Source: Wukongibacter sp050859025 (lineage in GTDB: Bacteria > Bacillota > Clostridia > Peptostreptococcales > Caminicellaceae). Taken from it: a stretch of 64,000 nt of DNA. How positions within the stretch are numbered: position 1 is the first letter of the stretch; the number at the start of each line of letters is the position of its first letter. Location: contig NZ_CP138200.1 in assembly GCF_050859025.1 (NCBI RefSeq), positions 3,844,001 to 3,908,000 on the forward strand, written 5' to 3'. Below, in pieces: positions 8,728 through 23,100 of this stretch. A program made the position numbers and the translations under genes. The notes under the pieces were generated by a model. That model had not been told where the DNA came from. It was given only the letters and a program-made list of their open reading frames with translations, and searched no databases.

Positions 8728-9999
8728 TTATTTATAGCCAAAAATACTTTCCAGTGTTTCTTTCTCCTCATCAAAATTAATGAATCTCTTGAAGGAAGGA
8801 TCAAAGGCAACTGGAATAAATATCAATAACTCAAACAAGAAACAAACAAAAATGACTGTTCTAATCGGAATAAACTCAGCGAGAATACCTCCCACCCCCA
8901 TTCCCAAAGGCGTTAAACTTTGGGTAATCATACCAATAAGGGCAAACACTTTTCCTCTCATATCCTGCGGTATAATAAGTTGTATTGTAGAAGTAATTAA
9001 TACACTACTAACAGACATAAAAGCTCCCCCAATGAAAATAAATGTCAACATCATAGGGAATTTATCCGTTAGTGCAAACAAAATAAAGCATAAATTTGAA
9101 ACAACGGTGCAAATCAGATATACAGTCCTTCTCTTTGACGGTAGTATTCTTGCAACAGAGGTAAAAATCATCCCGAGAAACATACCTCCTGTCAAAAAAG
9201 CCATAGAAACACCATACTTTGCAGGACCTAGACTTTCATTCTGTTGATATAGTGGTAATAGAAGTATCATAACTATACAGATAACAAAATTTGCAATAGA
9301 TAAGATAAGGAGAAAATATCGCAATCCTTTTGCCTTCCACACAAACAGGCATCCCTCCTTCATATCCTTCATAAAATGCTTTTGCTCTCCCCGTTGCTCA
9401 ATTTTCGGAATCCTTAAGAAGGCTTCGGTAAAAGCCGAAAGAACATATGAAATCCCATTTATCAAAAATATAAAAGGTGTACCTAACATCTGAAAAGCTA
9501 TTCCACCCACAGCATTACCTATAATATTAGATCCAGTTTCTATAATACCTAAAACAGAATTAGCACCCATCAGCTTTGATTTAGGAACTATATCGGGTAA
9601 CACCGAATTAACAGCAGGTATAAAAAAAGCACTACAAATGCCTAAAATCACTCCAGAAACAAATACCATCCATACTGTAATAACACCTTGGTAAGCAGCA
9701 ACACCCACACCAATAATAAAAACACCTCTAATCAGGTCCATAAGGACGAGTAGATGCTTTCGATTCACCCTGTCCACTACAACACCTGCAAAAGGAGAAA
9801 TCAGCACTCGTGGTATCGCTGTAGCCGCCATTAATGTTCCCATAAGTGCTGTGGAACCAGTGACAGCCAGAACCCAAAATCCTAGTGCAATTTCATAAAC
9901 CACATCTCCCAGTGTCGATACGAAGGCTCCCTGCCATAGGAGAAAAAAGTTCATATTCCACAGTTTTTCCTGCCTTTTTACATTGATTTGACTTTCCAT
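8728..9999 (-). CDS. MFS exporter of the NRPS cluster (EntS/MefA-like)
   Basis: A 423-residue protein with about twelve hydrophobic helices. The opening WNMNFFLLWQGAFVSTLGD and the motif-A loop DRVNRKHLL between helices 2 and 3 are typical of the EntS/MefA branch of the major facilitator superfamily. These proteins export siderophores, macrolides and peptides by proton antiport. Position directly after the second NRPS gene and before the thioesterase argues for export of the product and possibly self-protection. It starts at an ATG with GAGGTA upstream. No ABC exporter or immunity gene is seen inside the cluster, so this is the only export candidate there. Confidence 0.85.
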   Translation of the reverse strand: MESQINVKRQEKLWNMNFFLLWQGAFVSTLGDVVYEIALGFWVLAVTGSTALMGTLMAATAIPRVLISPFAGVVVDRVNRKHLLVLMDLIRGVFIIGVGVAAYQGVITVWMVFVSGVILGICSAFFIPAVNSVLPDIVPKSKLMGANSVLGIIETGSNIIGNAVGGIAFQMLGTPFIFLINGISYVLSAFTEAFLRIPKIEQRGEQKHFMKDMKEGCLFVWKAKGLRYFLLILSIANFVICIVMILLLPLYQQNESLGPAKYGVSMAFLTGGMFLGMIFTSVARILPSKRRTVYLICTVVSNLCFILFALTDKFPMMLTFIFIGGAFMSVSSVLITSTIQLIIPQDMRGKVFALIGMITQSLTPLGMGVGGILAEFIPIRTVIFVCFLFELLIFIPVAFDPSFKRFINFDEEKETLESIFGYK

Positions 10000-10071
10000 A
10001 TTTTTACCTCACAAATTCTTCTGTTATTTGTTTTCAGCAGAACTGAACCCATTAGTTTTACTTAATGATAG

Positions 10072-10170
10072 AGATAAGCAACTTCAAGGTTTAATAAATT
10101 TTTGTGAAAAAATGTAGAAGCATTCATTATTTTCACAAAAATTTATTTTGAATCTTAATGTTGCTTATCT
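10072..10170. repeat. Long imperfect palindrome between the second NRPS gene and the exporter gene
   Basis: The outer arms AGATAAGCAAC (10072-10082) and GTTGCTTATCT (10160-10170) are perfect complements. The inner 18-base arms at 10093-10110 and 10130-10147 are also perfect complements, with a 19-base loop; a short partly mismatched stretch joins the two. The whole folds as one hairpin of about 99 bases. On the minus strand no T-tract follows, so it is not a classic terminator. It may stabilise or process the very long NRPS message, or be a non-autonomous mobile palindrome. Confidence 0.7.
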
Positions 10171-10228
10171 ATATAAAGCATTCTATTACGCTCCAATCTC
10201 AAGCTTTGTAATTATGTGACTCCCTCAA

Positions 10229-13200
10229 TTAACTGTCTTTAGATGCTTTATACATCTTTTTTAAAATCTCTTTAAATATGCCTAAATTCTTCTGTGCAAA
10301 ATCACCAATAATCATTTCTGAATGTTTTCCGTATCCCTCATACTTTTTAAATTTCTTTTCTGTTAAATCTCTCCATCTATTTAACACTTCACCATTAGAT
10401 TCCTCTGATTTTACAACATGAATATCAGCATTTATTTTTTCTCTACATATATTTGCATCGGAGCTATACTTTCTGTAATTCATTATTTTCCTTTTTAACA
10501 CTTCCATGAAAAAGTCACTCTCAAATAGGTTACTTAATCCATTGTGTCCTTCTTCTTTTACATGCTCCAAATATTCTGCAATTATCTCATCTATATCTTC
10601 CTCATCCTCCTGTATTACGCCATAATCAACATCATCTCCCGAAGGATAACTGTCTATGAGAACAATTCCATAAAGCTCATTTCCATCTCTTAGAAGAGCC
10701 TTGGCAACATCAAATGCAAGTATCCCTCCTGCAGAATATCCTATTAAAGTATAGGGACCTTCTTTTTGTATAGCTTTAATCATATTTACATATTTTTCGA
10801 TCTTATCTTTATCTTCCATATAATTAAAAGCATATAATGCATATTCTGGTAATAAATCTGCAATAGATTTATACACACTGCCAAAGGTTGAAATTGGAGG
10901 AAAGGCAAAAACTTTTTTCTCTTTCATTTCATTCAGCAAATGAACTGCATCTTCAATCTTTGTAGCTGCAATACGGTCGGCATTTCCTCTAACAATTTGA
11001 TTCATAATAATTTGAGAGATTTCTCCGATAGTATTGAACTGATAAAGTTTATTGAGCTGCACTTCTATTCCAAATTCTCCATAAATCTTAGACATAACTT
11101 TAAGCATCGTTAATGATGTTCCGCCCAGTGCAAAAAAACTATCGTTGATTCCAATTCTTTCTACTCTCAATATCTCTTGCCATAAAGCAAGCAACTTTTG
11201 TTCGATAGGGTTTCTCGGAGCAACATATTCTACTCCTGTATTAATACTTCCACCTGGCTCAGGTAGTCCTTTCCTATCAATTTTGCCATTAGACGTAAGA
11301 GGCATCTTCTCAAGCTGAACAAAATATGATGGTATCATATACTCTGCTAGCTCTTCTCTCAAGTAAGCTCTCATCTCTTCAAAGGTCATTTCCCTATATG
11401 AAGTAATATACGCACAAAGATACTTACTTCCTTCCTTATCTTCACGGGCAGTTACTAGTGTTTCCTTTATACTTTCATGTTTTAATAAATGCTTTTCTAT
11501 TTCTCCTGTTTCTACTCTATACCCTCTTATCTTAACTTGATTATCTATTCTGCCTGCAAGCTCTATCCTTCCATCCTCTAGTCTTCTTGCGACATCTCCT
11601 GTTCGATATATTATTTCCTCTTGCTTAAATGGATTTTGAACAAATTTTTTACTTGTTAAATCCTGCCTATTAAGGTAACCCTCAGCAACCCCTTTTCCTG
11701 ATATACATAGTTCTCCGTATATACCCTTTGGCAGTAGATTCATATTCTTATCTAATATGTATACCTTAGTATTATTGATTGGAGTACCTATTACTGCACT
11801 CTCCTTGAAACCCTTAAGATTATCGAAATCTATTACGTTATAAACCGATCCAATTGTAGTTTCTGTAGGTCCATAGTGATTTATTATTAGATTGCTTGGA
11901 TATTTTGTCAAGAATTTTTCCACATCTTCTGTATTTATTTTCTCTCCACCCAACACTACCAATCTAAGTTTTTCACAGAGCCTTTCAGTCGAAAAGCTAG
12001 GGTCATTGACCATTATATTAAATAAAGATGGTGTCAATTTAATATAGGTTATTTCATTTTCTTTGATATATCTTAATGACCTATTGGCATTTGAATATAA
12101 AGGCTTTTCCACTATATGAAGCTGAGATCCATTTAAGAGTGATGAATATATGCTTGTATATCCCAAATCAAAGGCATAGGAAGACATTAGCATCGCTTTG
12201 TCATTTTCCTTAAGCTTTGCTTTGTTAATAAACCAGGTTACATAATTAACAAGGTTATAGTTTCTTATAAAGACACCCTTTGGTTTCCCAGTAGACCCTG
12301 ATGTATAAATTAGATATACATTACTATCTGGCCCACTCTTTGCTTCAAGGTTAGAGATATCCCTTGTATAAATATCACTATCTTCAACATCTATAACCTC
12401 TCCGTTAAATATTACTTTTTCTTTTACTTTATCTTTTGCCAATAAAATTTTGGCTCCACTATCCTTTAAAATTTCATTAGTTCTTTTTTCTGATTGCTCT
12501 GAATCTATTGGTAAATATGCTACTCCAATCTTCAGCACTGCAATAATACTGATAATCATCTCAAGGGATGGCTTAACCATAATGCCTATAACATCCCCAG
12601 CTTTTACTCCCTTTTCATCAAGAAATCCTGCTAGCTGATTAGATTTTTCATTTAATTCCCTGTAAGTCAATCTATGACTATTAAATACTACTGCAATATT
12701 ATCTGGTGTACGCTCAGCTTGCTCCTCAAAAAGTTTATGTATGGTCTTATCCTTTGGGTAATCAGCTTTTGTTTCATTGTATCTATACAATAAATCATTC
12801 TTTTCTCCTTGAGAAAGTATGTCTATTTCACTCAATTTCAGCCTAGGATTACTTGTAATATCCTTTAGAAGATTGTTAAGATGTTCTGCTAGTTTCTTAA
12901 CCCTATTTTTTTTGAATAATTTTGTACAGTAATTCAGCGTACATTCTATATTACTGCCTGTTTCAACTGCCGTAAGGGTTAAATCAAACTTTGAAGCATT
13001 AAATTCTCCTCTATAAGGCTCAAATTCCAACCCTTTAATCTCAAACTTATCATCGTCAAAGTTCTGTAGTACAAACATTGTGTCAAACAAAGCACTTCTA
13101 CTCATATCTCTTTCTAAATCTAGTTTTTCAACCAGCTCATCAAATTGATAATCTTGATTTTCATAGGCTTTTAATGCATTTTCTTTTACCTCTTTTAGGT

Positions 13201-14109
13201 AATCAACAAATTCCATATCACTTTTTGGATAATTTCTCATTGCAAGGGTATTTATAAACATTCCAATTACATTTTTCAAATCATCATGGCTTCTTCCTGC
13301 AACAGGAGATCCAACTATTATATCTTCTTGTCCGGTATACTTTGAAAGTAGTGTTGTATATGATGCCAACAGAAGCATGTACATTGTTACTCCATTTTCT
13401 TTGGCAATCTTATTTAACCTATCTGTAATTTCATTATCTATTTCAAAGTTAATAATGTCACCTTCAAAGCTTTGTTTTTGTGGTCTTTTATAGTCTGTAG
13501 GCATATTAAGAACTGGTATTTCGTCCTTGAATACCTTTAGCCAATAATCTTCCTGCTTTTTCATCCTATCATTTTCATAGAATTCTCTTTGCCACTCAGA
13601 ATAGTCCTTATATTGAATATTTAACGGTAATAATTCTTTCCCCGAATATAATTCAGCCAATTCCTTAGTTAAAATACCCATAGATACTCCATCTGAAATT
13701 ATATGATGCATATCAAATATCATAATGTGTTCATCTTCATTAATTTTTAATATTTCACCTCTTAAAAGTGGTGCTTTTTCTAGGTTAAAGGGTTTTACAA
13801 AAGCATTTATTCTTTCTTCAATACTTTCTTCTCCTAATTCACTATAGGCTATTTTGAAATCAACTTCCTCTTCAATTTTTTGAACAGGATCTCCTTCTAT
13901 CATCGCAAAGGAAGTCCTCAATGCTTCATGTCTTTGTGTCAATTTTTCAAAGGCCTTCTCAAATAAATATATATCAAAATTGCCCTTTATTTTCATAGCA
14001 AAAGGTATATTATACCCTATGCCTGCACCTTCAAGCTTATCCAGTAAATAGAGCCTTTTTTGTGCCGATGAAACCCTATAGTATTCCTTCTCTTCCACGG
14101 GCTCAATAG
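10229..14109 (-). other. Module 9 (C-A-T-TE), predicted Asp and chain release
   Basis: C domain with HHIISDG near residue 3266, A domain with YLIYTSGSTGKPKG near 3729, carrier with GGTSL near 4127, thioesterase from about 4180 to the end. The pocket reads D-L-T-K-V-G-H-I-G-K, the established aspartate code (surfactin, bacitracin). The A4 region FDLGYTS is itself typical of Asp/Asn domains. The TE has GYSAGG as nucleophile, a LIDSY segment supplying a likely Asp and GKHSEM supplying a likely His. Whether it hydrolyses or cyclises is not readable; several Thr hydroxyls and Dab amines are available as nucleophiles. Confidence 0.8.
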
Positions 14110-17100
14110 ATGCATATATATTTGTTTCTGCATTTTTTATGCATGTCGCCAGAGCTTCTAGGGTTTTTAACTTGAATACTTCTGCAAGTTGTAATTCGAC
14201 ATTAAATTCCTTATGTATTTTTGAAACAAGACTTGTGGCCTTTAAGGAATGTCCGCCAATCTCAAAGAAGTTATCGTTTACGCCTACCCTTTCTACTCCA
14301 AGGATTTCTTGCCATAAGGCAGCCAACCTTTGTTCAATAGAATTTCTCGGGGCAACATATTCTACTCCCGTATCAATACTTCCATCAAGCTCAGGCAACC
14401 CTTTCCTATCAACTTTACCATTAGACGTAAGGGGCATCTTCTCAAGCTGTATAAAATATGATGGTATCATATAATCTGGTAAATCCTGGGACAAGTGCTC
14501 CCTCAGCTCTGCCACTGTAATTTCATTTTCCGGCACCACATAGGCACAGAGGTACTTACTATTTTCTTGGTCCTCCCTATCCAGTACCAAGGCTTCTTTA
14601 ATAGATGGATGATTTAGAAGTCTCGTCTCTATCTCTCCAAGTTCTATTCTGAATCCACGGATTTTTACCTGATGGTCTATTCTTCCCATATATTCCATCT
14701 CTCCATCGGAAAGCATCCTTGCAAGGTCTCCTGACCTATATAGCCTTTCCGCTGGCTTATAGGGGTTTGGTACAAATTTTTGCGTTGTTAGCTCTATATT
14801 ATTCAAATATCCCCTTGCTACACCTTCTCCTCCGACACAAAGCTCACCGGACGCTCCTACTGGAACTAGCTTCATATCCTTGTCCATAATATAGACTGTA
14901 AGGGTCGGTATAGGTTTACCGATATTGGAAATATTAGCATCTATCTCATACCCTGTAATTTCCTTAAAGGTAACATGAACCGTCGTTTCGGTAATACCGT
15001 ACATATTAATAAGCCTAGTAGCTGGATACTTTTCATTCCATCCCTTTAACATGGTAGGTTTTAATGCTTCTCCACCGAAAATCACATATCTTAAAGACAG
15101 CTCCCTTCCCCTGTCTTTAAGTTCCTGCTCCGCAAGATGATAAAATGCAGTAGGTGTTTGGTTTAATATCGTCACCTTTTCTCGTCTAAGCAGCTTTAAA
15201 TACTCTCCTGTATTCTGGGCCGTAAGCTGAGGCACAATTACCAATTTACCCCCATACAATAAAGCACCATACATCTCCCATACAGAGAAATCAAAACAGA
15301 AGGAATGGAACATCGTCCATACATCTTTTTCATTAAAATCAAACTGCATACGGTCATTGAACATCAGCCTCACTACGTTACGATGCTCTATCATTACACC
15401 CTTTGGTTTTCCTGTAGTTCCCGATGTATAAATAATGTATGCCAGATTTTCAGGACTGTTGACTCTACTGATATTTGCTCCATCGCCGGTATAGAAACTC
15501 TCATCATCAATGCACAGGGTTATTCCCTCAAACTCTATTGTATCTTCCAAGTCTTTTTGCGTAAGCAGTATCCTTGTCTGACTGTTTTCCAGCATATAAG
15601 TAATTCTGTCTACTGGATAATGGGGGTCAATTGGCAGATAAGCTCCTCCAGCCTTTAATGTTGCCAATGCAGCGATAATCATGTCGGGCGAACGTTCCAT
15701 CATGATAGACACAATACTATCAGATATAACTCCCTTATCTCTTAACACCCTTGACAGCTGGTTTGCCTTTTCATTAAGTTCCCTGTATGAAAGCTTCCTG
15801 TTTTCAAAGATAACAGCTATATTATCAGGAGTTTTCTCTACCTGTTCCTCAAATAATTCCTGTATCGTCTTTTCCTTTGGATACTCCGCCTTTGTATCGT
15901 TGAAGTCATATAGCATCTTCCTTTTCTCTTCTTGGGACAGCATGTCGATATCCTTTAGCATAAGCTTAGCATTTTCCGTTACTTCCTCCAGTATATTGAT
16001 AAAATGCTGTGCAAAGCCTTCTATCGTCTCCTTTTTCAAGAGCTTCGTACAATATCCCAAGCTAAAGCTTATAGTATCCTCCAGCTCCTCTGCATCTAGC
16101 ATCAAATCAAACTTCACTGCATCAAATTCACTATTATATGGTAGAATCTTAAACCCTTCCATCTCTAATTCATTGGTATCGGCATTTTGCATTGAAAACA
16201 TGGTATCAAACAACGGATTTCTACTCATATCCCTTTTGATATCCAGCTTTTCCACCAATTCTTCAAATTGATAGTCCTGGTTTTCATAGGCCTTCAAGGC
16301 ATTTTCTTTTACTTCTTCTAGAAATTTGCTAAATGTCTTTTCTCTATTTGGATAATTCCTTAGGGCTAGGGTATTTACAAACATTCCTATGATATTTTCC
16401 AAATCCGCATGATGCCTTCCTGCTATAGGTGTTCCCACCACAACATCTTCCTGCCCCGTATACTTAAGCAGCATAGCATTGTATGCGGCAAGCAGAACCA
16501 TGAACATGGTAGCTCCCTCTTCCGATGCCAACCTTTTCAACCTCTCAGTAAGTTTAGGGTCTGCTTCAAAGGTAATGTATGACCCTTCAAAGCTCTGTAT
16601 TGCAGGCCTTGGATAGTCGGCAGGCATATTTAGTACAGGCACTTCTTCCTCAAACGCCCTTAACCAATAGTCCTCTTGTTTCTTTATGCTATCTGTCTTC
16701 ATCAGCTTGTTTTGCCACTCAGAATAATCCTTATATTGTAACCTTAGCTCTTCTAAGTTCTTACCATTATACAATCGGTTGAACTCATCTACCAAAATCC
16801 CTTCAGATACCGCATCAGATATGATATGATGCATATCCATTAATAAGGCGTGTCTGTCATCTCCCATTTGTGCTACACGTACCCTAAACAGCGGTGCTTT
16901 GCTTAAATCGAAGGGGCGTACAAAGCCTTCCATGATTTTATCCGTCTGCTCTGTCATATCCATATACTCTACTTTGAAGTTGACTTGTTTATGTACTCTT
17001 TGGATAATCTCATCGTCTATCATATCAAAGGACGTTCTTAGTGTTTCATGTCTATTTATTAATGCTTTGAAGGTATCTTCAAGCCGTTTGATATCCAAGC

Positions 17101-20100
17101 TGCCTTCTATAACCACAGCTTCGGGTATGTTGTACCCTATGCCTGCACCTTCAAGCTTATCCAGTAAATAGAGCCTTTTTTGTGCCGATGAAACTACATA
17201 GTATTCCTTCTCTTCCACGGGCTCGATAGATGCATATATATTTGTTTCTGCCTTTTTGATACATCCCGACAATCCCTCAATAGTTTTTAACCTAAATATT
17301 TCAGTCAGCGGTACTTCTACGTTAAATTCCTTATGTATTCTTGAAACAAGATTTGTCGCCTTTAAGGAATGTCCTCCAATCTCAAAGAAATTATCGTTTA
17401 TGCCTACCCTTTCTACTCCAAGGATTTCTTGCCATAAAACTGCCAGCTTTTCCTCTGTTTCATCCCTCGGTGCTACATATTCTACTCCAGTGCGCATATC
17501 CTCGTCGGGCTCCGGCAGTGCCTTCCTGTCTACTTTTCCATTCGGTGATAAAGGCATTTTTTCTATAGGAACGATATAGGTCGGTATCATGTACCCTGGT
17601 AAATACTCCTGTAGGTATTCCCTCAGTTCTCCAGCTTTCGTACCGCCTTCAAACACTATATATCCACATAAGGTTTTCTCTCCCGTCGCTTCTGCTTTAT
17701 CTACTACTACTGCTTCCTTTACCTTCGGATGCTTCAATATACGGGTTTCTATTTCCTCAAGTTCTATTCGATGTCCTCGAATTTTTACTTGATAATCTTT
17801 TCTTCCATAAAATTCTATATTGCCATTCTCTAGCCAGCGTCCTATGTCTCCCGTTTTGTATAATCTAACTCCTTTTTCTTCTATGAAGGGATCTTCCAAG
17901 AACACTTCCTTTGTTTTTTCTGGATTATTCAAATATCCTCTTCCAACACCTATACCTGATACACAGATTTCTCCCTTTACTCCTACTGGGCAAAGCTTCA
18001 TGTCCTGATCCACAATATATATACTTATGTTCTGAATCGGTTTCCCTATTGGTATGCTCTCACCCTTTGGTACCTCTGTCATTGTATGCTGAGTAACGTC
18101 GTCGGAGGCCTCTGCTGGTCCATAGGCATTGACTACCTTTGTCTCCTTGCTTATTTCAAACCACTTCTCTATCAAATCTGGTTTAACCGTCTCCCCGGTT
18201 ACTAGCAGATATTCCAGCTCCTTAGCTCTTTTCCCTTGTTCTTTCATATGCTCTATCATTACCACAAGTACCGACGGTACTACCTCCAGCACCGTAACAC
18301 CATCTTCTATTATACGGTCTGTGAACTGTCTGACATCTACTACCACTTCATTTGGGTAAATCGCAATCCTTGCCCCTATGGTCAGTGCCGCAAAGAACTG
18401 CCATACCGATACGTCAAAGCAATGGGATGCATTTTGTGCAACTAAGCTTGTCTTTGTAATCTTTAGCTCATCTATCTCTGCATGGATATGATTCATCATT
18501 CCAAGATGCTCAATCATGGCTCCCTTCGGTCTTCCTGTTGAACCTGAAGTATATATGACATAGGCAAGACCATTTGTATCAATATCGAGCTCTAGGTTTT
18601 CTCCACTCTCCTTTTCTATTTCCTTTTCAGAGGCGTCCAAACAAATCCACTGCCCGTCATAGGCATTTTCCAGCTCCGGCGAAGCATACTCTGACAGGCT
18701 TAGAATAAATCTGACCTTTGATTCTTCTAATACATTCTCTATCCTTTGCATTGGATAGCCTGGGTCTATAGGTATATAGGCTCCTCCCGCCTTCCAAATC
18801 CCCAGTATCCCTTCTACTATCAAAGGACTTCTATCTAACAGTACCGCCACTGGTTCCTCTTTTTGCAGTCCTGCCTTTACTAAGTAATTTGCTATGCGGT
18901 TAGCTTTTTCGTTTATTTGTCCGTAGCTATACTTTTCTCCTTCGAATAGAATTGCCGTATCATTCGGTGCTTTTTTCGCATGCTCCTCGAACAGATGGTG
19001 TACTGTCAAGTCTCTATTAAACTCAGCTTTATTACTGTTAAAGTCGTATACAAGCTGCTGCTTTTCTTCCTGCGACAGCATATTGATTTCCGATATCTTC
19101 ACAGAAGGATTTTCAGCTATCACCTCAAGGATATTGATAAAATGCTTTGCAATCCTTTCCATTGTTTCTTTGGTGAAAAGCCTAGTACAATATTCTAGAC
19201 TGAAAAGAATACCTTCCTTCTCTTCCAACGCATCCAATGAAATATCAAATTTGGACACTCTTTCTTCCATTTCCCAGGGGTTGAAGTTTAGATCCTGTAC
19301 TTCACTCTCTCCACTATCTGTGTTTTGCATCGTAAACATGGTGTCAAACAGCGGATTCCTGCTCATATCCCTTTTCAGATTCAATTTGTCTACCAGTTCT
19401 TCAAAGGGGTAATCCTGATTTTCATAGGCCTTTAAAGCATTTTCCTTTACTTCCTTCAACAATGCTTCAAAGGTCTTTTCCCCTCTAGTATAATTTCTCA
19501 TGGCAAGGGTATTGACAAACATACCGACAATGTTTTGTAATTGATCATGGGGTCTGCCCGCAATTGGCGAACCTACAATAATATCTTCCTGCCTAGTATA
19601 TTTATATAAAAGCACATTATATGCCGCAAGCAATACCATATAAAGGGTAGAGCCTGTTTGAGAAGTAAGCTGCTTAAGACTCTGAGCCAGCTCTTTTCCT
19701 CCTCTAAATTCTATGGTATCTCCTTCAAAGCTTTGTAAAGGAGGTCTTTGAAAATCAAGGGGCATATCCAATACTGGAATTTCTCCTTTAAACATACTCA
19801 TCCAATAGTTTTCCTGATTTTTGATAACATCGCTTGTAAAAAGTTGGTTCTGCCAGTGGGAAAAGTCCTTATACTGTATTTTTAATTCTGGTAAACTCCT
19901 GCCTTCGTATAGCTCAGTAAATTCTCTAATCACTATACCCGTGGAAACACCATCGGATATGATATGATGCATGTCAATCATCATCCAATACCTGTCTTCT
20001 TTTATCTTCACAAGAGATACACGCAGTAGCGGCGCTTTGCTAAGATTAAAGGGCTTCACAAATGTCTTTGCTATCTCCTCCGCTTTCTGGTCTGTAGCTT

Positions 20101-23100
20101 CCACATACGTGATGCAAAAGTCAACGTTCTCATGTACCTTCTGCACAGCTTCACCCTCTATGGTTTCAAAGGATGTCCTAAAGGCTTCATGTCTTTCCAC
20201 GAGCTCTTTGAATGCCTCTTCAAAACGCACCACATCTATTTTACCTTCTACAATCATAATATTCGGCATGTTGTAGGATATATCGGCGCCCTCTAATTGA
20301 CTCAAGATATAAAGTCTTTTTTGAGCTGAGGACATAGGATAATATTCTTTTTGTTCTATCGGCTCTATAGAGGCATAAATATTTTCTTCGGCTCCTTTTA
20401 TGTACTGAGCAATTTGTGAAATTGTAGGAGACTTAAAGACTTCCTTTAATGGTACCTCTGCATTGAATTCCTTATGAATCTCTGAAACAAGTTTCGTTAC
20501 CTTTAATGAATGGCCTCCAAGCTTAAAGAAGTTATCCTTTGTTCCTACTTTTTCTATGCCGAGAATTTCCTGCCACAATAGTACCAGCTTTTCCTCCACC
20601 TCATCTACAGGTGCTACATACTCTACCCCTGTGTCAATATTCCCTTCAGGTTCAGGCAGTGCCTTCCTATCTATTTTCCCATTGGCCGTTAACGGAATTT
20701 TTTCCATTCTCATAAAGCAAGAGGGTATCATGTAATCAGGAAGCTCTTCTCCCAGATACTCTTTTAATTCCTCTATTGAAAGTGCCTCTTTGCCTACCAC
20801 ATATGCACAGAGGTACTTCTCTGTCATATTGTTTTGCTTCGCTTCCACAATGGCTTCCTTTATAGATGGATGGCTTAACAAACGGCTCTCTATTTCTCCC
20901 AATTCGATTCTAAATCCTCTGATTTTTACCTGATGATCTATCCTTCCCAAAAACTCTATATTTCCACCTGGCAGCCATCTTCCAAGGTCTCCCGTACGAT
21001 ACATCTTCTCTCCAGGTTCAAAGGGATTTGGTACAAATTTCTCCCCAGTCAATTCCGTTCGATGAAGGTAGCCCCTTGCCAATCCATCTCCTGATATACA
21101 GATTTCTCCTGGAGTCCCTATTGGCTGAGGATAGTTATCCCTATTCACAATATAAATTTTAGTATTGTGTATTGGTTTCCCTATCGGTATATTTTCATAT
21201 GCTTTATCTATTATGCAATTTGTTGTTACAACAGTATTTTCTGTTGGACCGTAATTATTAACTAATTGATAATTCTGTTTACTATACTGCTTTAGTTTAT
21301 CTCCTCCAGTCAACAATACTCTTAAGCTACTGTTTTCCAGCTCCATAAACTGTTCACACATCTGGGTCGGTAAAAATGCTATTGTTATCATGGATTCTTC
21401 CATATATTGATTGAGCCGAGGAGTATCTAATACAATATCCTTATGAGCAATATATAAGCTTGCCCCGCAAATCATATAAGGAAATATTTCCCACACCGAT
21501 GCATCGAATCCGAACCCTGCATATTTCATAGCTCTATCTTTGTGACTCACTTTAAATTCATCAATATGCCACCTACATAGGTTGTGGAGTGATGCATGCT
21601 CAACCATGACACCTTTAGGTTTCCCTGTACTTCCAGAGGTATAGATAACATAGGCCATGTCATTGGTTCCATTGACGTCATTCAGATTGCTCCCGTCTCC
21701 TACGTACAATGCTGTATCGTCCAATTCTAAAACCTCTCCACCAAAATCCGTCTTGTCTCTAATGTTCTTTTGAGTTAACAGTATACTTGTACTACTGTCT
21801 TTTAACATATAGTCAATCCTGTCTTTGGGATATTCTGAATCAATGGGCAGATAAGCTCCTCCTGCTTTCAATATCCCCATGATGCCTACAACCATTTCTA
21901 GAGAACGTCCTACCATAATTCCAACAATCTTATCTGGTCCTATTCCTTTATTTCTTAATATTCTAGCTAATTGGTTTGCTTTTTCATTTAATATTCCATA
22001 GGTAAGCTGTTTATCCTTATATGCTATGGCTATATGGTTGGGGGTCTTTTTCACCTGTTCTTCAAATAGCTTGTGTATCATCTTATCCTTGCAATACTTA
22101 ACTTTTAAGCCCTGCCACTCTTCAAACAGCTTATATTTTTCCTGCTCAGCAAAAAATATCATGTTATCACAGTAATTTTCATTAGGCCTATTCACCATTG
22201 CTTCAAAAATTTTGATATAGTAATCTGCAATTGCTTCTATCTGCTCACTACAAAACTCACAGCCATCATATTTAATGTTTAAATATATTTGTCTCTCTGA
22301 AAACCCTCGTGAGAAATCACTGACAAAGGGAAAGTTTGTCTGCTCAAAACCATTGCCGCTGTCTTGGTCAGTAACCAAGTCTTCATTTGCCTTTTCTATA
22401 TCTAAATCCGCTTGAGTATATACATGGAAATTTGTAAAATTAAATACGGACTCAAACAATGAAGATTTTCCCATATCGTTTTGTATTTGTATGAGAGGAT
22501 ATCGTCGAAAGGGCAGTATTTCCCGTTCCGTCTCAAAAACTTGACGAATCAATTCCTTCCAGCTTCCTCCTGTCATCTTTAACCTAAAGGGTAGTGTATT
22601 CAGAAAAAGTCCCTGAATCTTTTCTCCGCCTATTTCTTCTGGCCGACCGTTAGAAACCAAACCTGTTATAACATCTGTGTATCCGTTTACTAGCCCCATA
22701 ACCCTTATATGTGCTGCAAATAGGACATTTTTCAGTGGAATCCCAACTTCTCTTGATAGCTTGTGTAGCCCCTCGCTAATGTCTTCTGGTATATAAACAT
22801 CTTTGGCGCAAAACTCATCCTCTTTTACTGCAGCGGACCAGCGGGGGATAGTAGTCAAAGAACTATCCTCCAACTGCTCTTTCCAAAAAGTTTTATGTTC
22901 TTCCGATGCCAATGCCTGTCTTTCCAATGCCACATAATCACGAAAACCAATCTTGGGAAGCTCTTCCAAAACACACTCTCTATTTTCTACAAGAGCCATA
23001 TATACATTGATAAACTCTGTATTCATTGAAGCCAAGCTCCATCCATCAAGAATGGCATGATGGAAGCTAAATGCAACTTGAAAAACTTCGTTGGAAATTC

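Noticed and set aside
10072..10170. Rho-independent terminator after NRPS2
   Set aside because: No T-run follows either arm in the transcribed direction; kept as an unexplained palindrome.
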